Source: Fen-1077 sp050014355
Lineage (GTDB): Bacteria; Chloroflexota; Dehalococcoidia; Dehalococcoidales; RBG-16-60-22
Direction of reading: 5' to 3'
Length of the DNA: 11,362 nucleotides
NCBI GenBank assembly: GCA_050014355.1
Contig: JBEKDL010000062.1
Location: 1 to 11,362, forward strand
The translations under genes were made by a program, and so were the position numbers. Below, one piece after another: positions 5,668 to 11,362 of this stretch (positions within the stretch are counted from its first letter, which is position 1; every line of letters starts with the position of its first letter). The notes below the pieces were generated by a model that did no database searches, was not told where the DNA came from, and saw only the letters and a program-made list of their open reading frames with translations.

Positions 5668-7521
5668 ATGGCGATAAACGCAGGCAGGTTGTTAAGGGTG
5701 AATCTTTCAAGCGGCAGGATTAGTTCGGAAGATATCCCCGGGACCGTCGCGGCGGATTTTATCGGGGGGAGGGGTTACGGTATAAGGTATCTTTATGATG
5801 AGTTGACTCCCGGCACTGACCCTCTTGGCGAACAGAATAAACTGCTTTTTATTACCGGCCCGATAGCCGGGACCATGGCGCAGGGTGTTTCCCGCTGGAT
5901 GGTCTGCACCAGGAGCCCGCTCACTGGCGCCTTTGCCCGCTCGGTCTGCGGCGCGGACTTCGGGGCGTGGCTGAAATTTACCGGGTATGAAATCATTATC
6001 ATAGAAGGCAAAGCCGAAAGGCCGGTCTACATACACCTGGCGGGCGATGGATGCCAAATTCTCGATGCCCGTGAAATATGGGGTCAAAATACCAGAGAGG
6101 CGCAATCTTGGCTTAATCAGAGCCATGGTAAAAACACCCGGACGGCTTGCATCGGCCCGGCAGGGGAAAATCTGGTGAAATACGCCGCTATAGTCAGCGA
6201 CCGCCGGACGGCCGGGCGCTGCGGTACCGGTACCGTCATGGGCGCTAAAAATCTCAAAGCAATCGCCATTACCGCCCAGCGTAAAACTTTCCTCGCCGAC
6301 CCCGACGCGTATGATAAGCTGGCGAGGGAACAGGTCAATATCATTCGCGGGAATGACGGATTTAAAAATCATAAAGAATGGGGCACCACCGGCACCCAGG
6401 ATGTCACCAACGAAATCGGTATCTATCCCGTGAGGAATTTCCGCTACGGACAGCAGACCGATTACGAGCAGATTTCCGGCGAGCAATACCGTAAATTGAG
6501 GACGGGGGACATTGGCTGCTATTCCTGCCCCGCGAGATGCGGCAAGGTACATAGTGTCACCTCGGGAACGTATGCCGGCGCTCACAGCGAAGGCCCGGAG
6601 TACGAGTCTATCTGGGCTTTTACCGGCCCGATTGAAAGCAACAGCATCGAGGCCAGCATCGCCGCCGACCAGCTCTGTGATGACCTGGGACTGGACACGA
6701 TAAGCACGGGCAGTTCCATAGGTTTTGCGTATGAGCTGTATGAAAAAGGACTGCTCAAGAAATCAGACACTGACGGACTGGAGCTGGTTTACGGCCGGCA
6801 CGAGCCGATGATTGCCATGATTAAGAAAATCGGCCGGCGCGAGGGCATCGGCGACCTGCTGGCGGAAGGCACGAAGCGGGCGGCGGCTTCCATAGGAAAA
6901 GGGGCAGAGGCAGGCGCGATACAGGTCAAGGGCCTGGAGTTGCCCGCTTACGAGCCGAGAGGGGCGAAGTCGCAGGGATATAACTATGCCACCGCCAGCA
7001 TCGGGGCCAGCCATTGCTACGGGTATGCCGCCCAGGATATCTTCGGGGCGCCTTTCCCACACCCGACCGACCGCTTTTCGGAGGAAAACGCCGATGTGGT
7101 TATTTTCAATCAGGACGGCTCGGCTTATAAAGAAACAGGCATAATCTGCGCCTTTGCCGGCGGCTGGGGCTGGGTGCCCGGCCTATTCGGTAAGATGCTC
7201 AAGGCTGCCAGGGGTATCGATATCCTGGCGGATAACGCTTACCTGAACAAAGTGGGCGAGCGTATTTTCAACCTGGAGCGCGCCTTCAACGTGCGGGAAG
7301 GGTTCAACCGGAAAGATGATACCCTCCCGGTGCGCATACGCACCGAGCCGCTCCATACACGTAAGGCCAAAGGCGAAGGGCAGATGGTGAGTCACCAGGA
7401 TGAATTTCTGGACAAATACTACCAGCTGCGTGGCTGGACGAAAGATGGCGTACCCGCTGCCGATAAACTCAAAGCGCTGGACCTGGACTCCGTACTGAAA
7501 GACATGGCTGTAAAAATATAA
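5668..7521 (+). CDS. Aldehyde:ferredoxin oxidoreductase (AOR) family tungsten-pterin enzyme
   Basis: AOR-family enzymes are cytoplasmic, bind a tungsten bis-pterin and a 4Fe-4S cluster, and typically oxidise aldehydes to acids with ferredoxin or reverse this. Numbered from ATG 5668 (617 residues, close to the 605 of Pyrococcus AOR), the cluster cysteines are C284, C287 and C291 (CYSCPARC) and C494 in GIICAF, which matches the known 288/291/295/494 arrangement. The N-terminal pterin-binding region includes GRGYGIRYLYDEL and GPIAGTMAQGVSRW; GPEYES near 309-314 and H449 in ASHCYGY fall near the active-site Glu/His of Pyrococcus AOR. ATG 5668 is chosen because AAAGGAG (5656-5662) is five bases upstream; the GTG at 5647 has no such site. 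It forms a unit with the MoaD-like gene and ends at a terminator. Sub-families include aldehyde, formaldehyde and aryl-CoA-reducing enzymes, and I cannot choose between them. Confidence 0.93.
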   Translation: MAINAGRLLRVNLSSGRISSEDIPGTVAADFIGGRGYGIRYLYDELTPGTDPLGEQNKLLFITGPIAGTMAQGVSRWMVCTRSPLTGAFARSVCGADFGAWLKFTGYEIIIIEGKAERPVYIHLAGDGCQILDAREIWGQNTREAQSWLNQSHGKNTRTACIGPAGENLVKYAAIVSDRRTAGRCGTGTVMGAKNLKAIAITAQRKTFLADPDAYDKLAREQVNIIRGNDGFKNHKEWGTTGTQDVTNEIGIYPVRNFRYGQQTDYEQISGEQYRKLRTGDIGCYSCPARCGKVHSVTSGTYAGAHSEGPEYESIWAFTGPIESNSIEASIAADQLCDDLGLDTISTGSSIGFAYELYEKGLLKKSDTDGLELVYGRHEPMIAMIKKIGRREGIGDLLAEGTKRAAASIGKGAEAGAIQVKGLELPAYEPRGAKSQGYNYATASIGASHCYGYAAQDIFGAPFPHPTDRFSEENADVVIFNQDGSAYKETGIICAFAGGWGWVPGLFGKMLKAARGIDILADNAYLNKVGERIFNLERAFNVREGFNRKDDTLPVRIRTEPLHTRKAKGEGQMVSHQDEFLDKYYQLRGWTKDGVPAADKLKALDLDSVLKDMAVKI

Positions 7522-7550
7522 CTTTGTCGTTAGATTGAGGGTTAAATCAG

Positions 7551-7585
7551 AAAGCCGCCTGGTTGGCAGGGTCAGACGGCTTTTT
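7551..7585 (+). terminator. Intrinsic terminator between convergent units
   Basis: AAAGCCG (7551-7557) pairs with CGGCTTT (7577-7583), with an inner CCTG/CAGG helix, and runs into five T's at 7581-7585. It ends the AOR-family unit. On the opposite strand the T tract is interrupted, so it may only partly serve the minus-strand importer operon, which stops 37 bases away. Confidence 0.75.
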
Positions 7586-7621
7586 CATCCAATAATCAAG
7601 CCTCGCTAATTTCGGTTGCCT

Positions 7622-8518
7622 TTATAACAAACCCCTTAGCCTGGGGTCGAGGGCGTCCCTTAAACCGTCGCCCACCATGTTGAAAGAGAACACCACCAGG
7701 AAAATACAAATACCGGGCGCAAAACAGAGCCAGGGATTAGTCTGTAAATAGACATAGCTTTCGTTTACCATCGAACCCCAGGCGGCCATTGGGGGTACAA
7801 TACCCATCCCCAGGAAGCCAAGGGCGGCCTCAGCCAGAATCAGCGTACCCAGTTGCATCGTCATCAGTACGATAAGGGGCGGGAATGCGTTAGGCAGGAT
7901 ATGCCGGAGCATAATGCGCAAATTACCGGCGCCGCTGGCCATTTCCGCCATAATATAATCATTTTGTTTGAGGCTCAAGGTGAGACCGCACATCACCCTG
8001 ACATATTGGGCAATCGTGCCGATGCTCAAGGCGATGATGACGTTCCGTACACCATTTCCCAGGATAGCGGATAAAAACATGAACAGGATTAGGCCGGGGA
8101 AACACATCAGCGTATCTACGGCCCTCATAATGATGGTATAAAACCAACCTCCCGCGAAACCTGCCAGCATGCCGAGTGCAATACCGGCGATGGAAGCAAT
8201 GGCCACGGTAATAAAGCCTACTTCCAGGGCCGTTCTTGAGCCGTAGATAACACGACTTAGGTTGTCTCTGCCGATGCGGTCGGTGCCCAGCCAGTGTTTG
8301 GCACTTGGTTGTTCCAGTGACCTGCCGGTCGCAATTTTATAAGGGTCATAGGGAGCTATCCAGGGAGCGAAGATGGCAGCTATGACAACCAGAAGTAAAA
8401 TTGTGAGGCCGACTACGACGACCCAGCGCTTGAAAAACACGCGGGTAAAACGGCGGAATTCACTGACCCGTGGCGCTATTTCCATTATCGTTGTGGCATC
8501 ACTTGTTTCGATGGCCAT
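7622..8518 (-). CDS. Dpp/Opp-type ABC importer permease (DppC-like)
   Basis: Second membrane subunit of an importer for peptides, nickel chelates or similar solutes. The 298-residue protein has the N-terminal helix followed by APWIAPYDPY (51-60) and HWLGTDRIGRDNLSRVIYGSR (75-95), which mark the DppC/OppC family. It continues with the binding-protein-dependent transport domain of about five helices. The coupling (EAA) loop that docks on the ATPase is at about 188-210 (YIMAEMASGAGNLRIMLRHILPN), with the usual central Gly and terminal HxLPN. The reading frame extends upstream to 8578, but ATG 8518 is preferred: AGGAG precedes it by about ten bases, and this start places it 13 bases after the stop of the other permease instead of overlapping it. 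No ATPase gene follows. Confidence 0.92.
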   Translation of the reverse strand: MAIETSDATTIMEIAPRVSEFRRFTRVFFKRWVVVVGLTILLLVVIAAIFAPWIAPYDPYKIATGRSLEQPSAKHWLGTDRIGRDNLSRVIYGSRTALEVGFITVAIASIAGIALGMLAGFAGGWFYTIIMRAVDTLMCFPGLILFMFLSAILGNGVRNVIIALSIGTIAQYVRVMCGLTLSLKQNDYIMAEMASGAGNLRIMLRHILPNAFPPLIVLMTMQLGTLILAEAALGFLGMGIVPPMAAWGSMVNESYVYLQTNPWLCFAPGICIFLVVFSFNMVGDGLRDALDPRLRGLL

Positions 8519-8531
8519 TATCTTCCAGCTC

Positions 8532-9482
8532 CTAGTTATAACGTATCCTGGGGTCAATCCAGGTGTAAGATATATCAACCAGCAGGTTCACCAGCAAGAT
8601 TACTGTTCCAAAAATTACGGCCAGGTCCTGGACAACGATATAGTCCTGTCCCTGAATGCAGGTCACGAATAGCCTGCCTATGCCAGGTATTGAGAAAATG
8701 GTCTCGGTAATTACCGCCCCGGCAAAGACGAAGCCTACACTCATACCTACCAAAGTGACTACCGGGATGAGGCTGTTTTTCAGAGCGTGTTTTAAAATGA
8801 CGACGTGTTCTGTCAATCCTTTAGACCATGCCGTGCGGATGTAGTCCTGGCGGATAATCTCCAGCATGCTGGAACGCATCTGGCGGGCATTCATGGCTAA
8901 ACCCAGCGCCGACATGCAGATGGCCGGCATGATTACCTCGCGGACGCTCAATCCAAAATTTTGCCACGGTAGAACGAGGTCGTGAAATGGCAGCCAGTGT
9001 AATTTCATGCCGAAGATATAAATCAGGAAAATCCCCAGTAAAAAGCTGGGCAAGCATACCAGTACAATGCTAAAAGGGGAGGCGATGTTATCCAGCCATT
9101 TTCCCCGCCGGATAGCTGCGACCATACCTATCGTGATGCCTACGATAGTGCTAATGAGCATAGATGTTATGCCCAGGTACATCGTAACAGGAACGCGTTG
9201 GGCCAGGATTTTATTAACACTATCCTTGTAAAATAACGACTGTCCTAAATCCCCTCGTACCACTTTGGAAATCCAGTCGAAGTATTGCACGTATAACGGC
9301 TTGTCAAGGCCGTACTGATGTTTGAGAAATATGATTTGCGCTTCGTCCATGTTACCCGTGCCGATAACATACAACGTTATCGGGTCCAGGGGCAGCAATC
9401 GCATGACTAAAAAGACGAGGACCGTCACCATTATCAGCACAAGTAAAGCCTGCAGTAATCGGCGGATGATAAACGCTGACAT
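8532..9482 (-). CDS. Dpp/Opp-type ABC importer permease (DppB-like)
   Basis: First membrane subunit of the importer, 316 residues, the usual length for DppB/OppB. The N-terminus FIIRRLLQALLVLIMVTVLVFLVMRLLPLDP, the YGLDKPLYVQYFDWI segment (57-71) and GDLGQSLFY (77-85) are family hallmarks. About six membrane helices follow. The EAA loop lies at about 214-236 (YIRTAWSKGLTEHVVILKHALKN), and the C-terminus TWIDPRIRY is typical. CGAGG upstream of ATG 9482 is a plausible ribosome site. It lies between the binding-protein gene, separated by an intergenic hairpin, and the DppC-like permease, and is surely co-transcribed with the latter. Confidence 0.93.
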   Translation of the reverse strand: MSAFIIRRLLQALLVLIMVTVLVFLVMRLLPLDPITLYVIGTGNMDEAQIIFLKHQYGLDKPLYVQYFDWISKVVRGDLGQSLFYKDSVNKILAQRVPVTMYLGITSMLISTIVGITIGMVAAIRRGKWLDNIASPFSIVLVCLPSFLLGIFLIYIFGMKLHWLPFHDLVLPWQNFGLSVREVIMPAICMSALGLAMNARQMRSSMLEIIRQDYIRTAWSKGLTEHVVILKHALKNSLIPVVTLVGMSVGFVFAGAVITETIFSIPGIGRLFVTCIQGQDYIVVQDLAVIFGTVILLVNLLVDISYTWIDPRIRYN

Positions 9483-9597
9483 TTCTCGAACCTCGGCTAA
9501 AAAAATTATCTATAAACCAGTATACATAAACGTTCCCATGAATCAAATCTTTCCTGCGGGAAGGTTATGTATTACCTTAAAATTCCTTGGATACTTA

Positions 9598-9642
9598 CCG
9601 GGTGGCGTATTCGCTTAAAATCAACCGTGATACGCCACCCGG
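9598..9642 (-). promoter_or_regulatory. Perfect 13-bp hairpin between binding-protein and permease genes
   Basis: CCGGGTGGCGTAT (9598-9610) and ATACGCCACCCGG (9630-9642) are exact reverse complements around a 19-base loop. The hairpin begins 16 bases after the stop of the binding-protein gene. No T run follows on the minus strand, so it is better read as an mRNA-stabilising or partial-termination element than a full terminator. Such structures commonly keep periplasmic-binding-protein mRNA more abundant than permease mRNA. Confidence 0.65.
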
Positions 9643-9658
9643 AAATCAATTTTAAACC

Positions 9659-11344
9659 CTATTTAGTTTTATCGGTCCAGTCTTCCCAGACTCTCCAGTT
9701 AGAGCCAGTCTGGGATGTACAAAAACCAGTGTGGTAAGTCTTGCCGGGGATATTTAAGTAGATTAGGGAGTAGGGTATGTTGAAAAGCGGGACGCACAGG
9801 GCATCGTCGCTGCACTGTTTGACCATCTTGGTCATGATATCTTTGGCGGATTCATAAGTGGGATACGTCAAAGCCTGGTCGGCCATCTGCAGGAACGCAG
9901 GAGTCTTGTAGAAACAGGCAGCTTTGAAGTTCAGCGGTTTGGAACCCATCTGGAAGATAATTTCGCTGTTGTTTGTTGCCAGCGGCATCATGACAAAAGC
10001 AATGTCGGACCATCCGGTAGTCGTCCAGATCTGGTTGTAGTAACGAGAGACATCGGCCGCGTCTATGGTACAATCAATACCAGCCGCTTTCAAATACCCC
10101 TGGATGGCCGCGGCGGTGACGGCGTCACGCGTGATGTTGGTGAGTAGCTGGGTCTTGAAACCGCTGGGATACCCCGCTTCTTTCAGCAGGTCTTTGGCTT
10201 TTTGCACGTTAAACGCATGGGGGTCGCCGCCCGGGTCGGCCATAGAACCCGGCGCCGCTAAGTAGGTAAGAGGAACATATTTGCCATAGCCTACCAGGGC
10301 TGCCAATTCCGGGCGGTTAATAGCGTACTCTATTGCCTGGCGGACTTTCACGTTGCTGTAGGGTTTGGCCGGGTCGGCGGAGTTGAACAGCAGATGGTAG
10401 GCTATGCCGCTTACCCACCAGTTAACTCCGAATCCTTTTTTCTCCAGGTCGATTGCCGTGGGCGCGATATTAGCGTTGCTCCACCAGCAATCGGCGTCAC
10501 CGGACTGCAATAAGGCCGAAGATACCATGGTATCCGGGATAATAAGTATTTTAACGTTCTGAATATAAGGTTGACCGGTTCGCCAGTAGTTATCAAATCT
10601 CGTAAACGAAATGTAAGAATCGCGCTTATAATCAACGAGCTTGTACGGGCCGGTTCCCACAACATTAGCGCGGGCCCAGACTTTCCTGGCATCATCGGTG
10701 GTGCCGGAATTCTGGTAGGCTGTCGGAGATATCATGCCCGTGGATGACATCATGGTGATGGTGGTGATGTCAAGGCTGCTTAAATTCAGCCGGAGGGTAT
10801 AATCATCGACAATGTCCATGGATGCTATATAGGTAAAGTATTGAATTTTAGCATCTTTGTTGAGCTGCATGTTCCAGGCAACTGCCTTGGCGTCGCATAC
10901 TGTCCCGTCATGGAACTTGATACCCTTGCGGATGTTCAAAGTCATCGTCATGGCTTTCTGGTCGATGCTCCATTTTTCGGCGATGACGCCTTCATATATA
11001 CCGGTTACAGTGTTCAAGACAAACAGTGTTTCCATAGTGTATATACCGGAATAGTTGTCATTAGGTCCCATTTCCGGGGGATAGCCGAGAACCGTCGGTC
11101 CTTGGTTCATGATACGCACAATGGAGCCCTGTACCGGGTGCGCGCTGGCGGCAGTCGTAGGCGCAGCCGTAGTAGGTAGCGGTGCTGTTGTCGTAGCCGC
11201 CGGTGCGGTGGTAGTCGGTTTGGGTGCCGTGGTTACGGCGGTTGTGGTGGCGGGGGCTGTGGTCGTGGTTTTTTGACCGCAGCCGACGAGGATTAACGTA
11301 ACTGCCAGGATGGTGGCTAACAATAAAAATATCAATTTTTTCAT
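9659..11344 (-). CDS. Substrate-binding lipoprotein of a Dpp/Opp-type ABC importer
   Basis: Extracytoplasmic solute receptor (SBP_bac_5 family, 561 residues) that hands its ligand to the two permeases downstream. MKKLIFLLLATILAVTLILVGC is a lipoprotein signal with lipobox LVGC and lipidation at C22. Residues 25-68 form a Thr/Ala/Pro linker built from TTTAP-like repeats, which should hold the binding domain off the membrane. Family landmarks follow: EGVIAEKWSIDQKAMTMTLNIRKGIKFHDGT (about 118-148), VVGTGPYKL (about 228-236) and VRQAIEYAINRPEL. The AAGGAAGGGG box lies just upstream of ATG 11344, close to the right edge, so the promoter is outside the window. The ligand cannot be told from sequence: peptides, nickel complexes and sugars are all carried by this family. 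Confidence 0.93.
   Translation of the reverse strand: MKKLIFLLLATILAVTLILVGCGQKTTTTAPATTTAVTTAPKPTTTAPAATTTAPLPTTAAPTTAASAHPVQGSIVRIMNQGPTVLGYPPEMGPNDNYSGIYTMETLFVLNTVTGIYEGVIAEKWSIDQKAMTMTLNIRKGIKFHDGTVCDAKAVAWNMQLNKDAKIQYFTYIASMDIVDDYTLRLNLSSLDITTITMMSSTGMISPTAYQNSGTTDDARKVWARANVVGTGPYKLVDYKRDSYISFTRFDNYWRTGQPYIQNVKILIIPDTMVSSALLQSGDADCWWSNANIAPTAIDLEKKGFGVNWWVSGIAYHLLFNSADPAKPYSNVKVRQAIEYAINRPELAALVGYGKYVPLTYLAAPGSMADPGGDPHAFNVQKAKDLLKEAGYPSGFKTQLLTNITRDAVTAAAIQGYLKAAGIDCTIDAADVSRYYNQIWTTTGWSDIAFVMMPLATNNSEIIFQMGSKPLNFKAACFYKTPAFLQMADQALTYPTYESAKDIMTKMVKQCSDDALCVPLFNIPYSLIYLNIPGKTYHTGFCTSQTGSNWRVWEDWTDKTK
11141..11272 (-). repeat. Low-complexity Thr/Ala/Pro linker coding repeats
   Basis: The DNA is a run of GTN/GGN triplets (plus strand) encoding the TTTAP-type linker of the binding lipoprotein. 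Unit copies are imperfect and of varied length, so this is a degenerate triplet-rich repeat, likely prone to length change between strains without breaking the frame. Confidence 0.6.
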
Positions 11345-11362
11345 TAATGCCCCTTCCTTTTT

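Noticed and set aside
5707..6585. 292-codon minus-strand open frame opposite the AOR-family gene
   Set aside because: It overlaps the AOR cluster-cysteine region on the other strand, and its translation shows no domain or membrane pattern.
8373..8672. Plus-strand open frames opposite the two permease genes
   Set aside because: They are antisense to clear DppB- and DppC-like permeases and have no ribosome site or domain features.

Overview
The window looks like a piece of an anaerobic bacterial chromosome, rich in molybdenum/tungsten redox enzymes. The substrate-binding lipoprotein at the right end has a long Thr/Ala/Pro linker after its lipobox, a style I associate with Chloroflexota (Dehalococcoidia-like) genomes. 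That placement is an inference from protein style only and is not firm.

Left edge (1-560): two copies of a perfect hairpin repeat lie beside an orphan tRNA-Gly 3' end (T arm, acceptor strand, CCA). About 400 AT-rich bases without a gene follow. They hold a good intrinsic terminator, a cluster of TGTGA/TCACA half-sites and a strong sigma-70-type promoter.

Plus-strand redox operon (565-4360): an electron-transfer subunit with four 4Fe-4S clusters, an NrfD/PsrC-type membrane subunit with eight helices, and a Mo/W-bis-pterin catalytic subunit. Together they form a membrane-bound oxidoreductase of the complex iron-sulfur molybdoenzyme (CISM) type. The catalytic subunit has no Tat signal and resembles, from memory, acetylene hydratase more than the textbook Psr/Dms enzymes, but lacks the catalytic Asp of that enzyme. 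The substrate is unknown. A Crp/Fnr-family regulator (4437-5126) follows under its own promoter. Its recognition helix has the CRP-type R-E-x3-R pattern, which fits the TGTGA sites upstream of the operon.

Plus-strand second unit (5371-7521): after a degenerate tRNA-like stretch (5171-5247), a MoaD/ThiS-like sulfur carrier is followed by an aldehyde:ferredoxin oxidoreductase (AOR)-family tungsten-pterin enzyme and a clear terminator. The two plus-strand units share a pterin-cofactor theme: the MoaD-like protein could supply sulfur for the cofactor used by the AOR-family enzyme and perhaps by the first operon's enzyme.

Minus-strand unit (11344 down to 7622): a Dpp/Opp-type ABC importer comprising a substrate-binding lipoprotein and two permeases. 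A perfect 13-bp hairpin separates the binding-protein gene from the permease genes. No ATPase gene follows, because the operon ends against the convergent AOR-family gene. No link between the importer and the redox genes is visible beyond adjacency.
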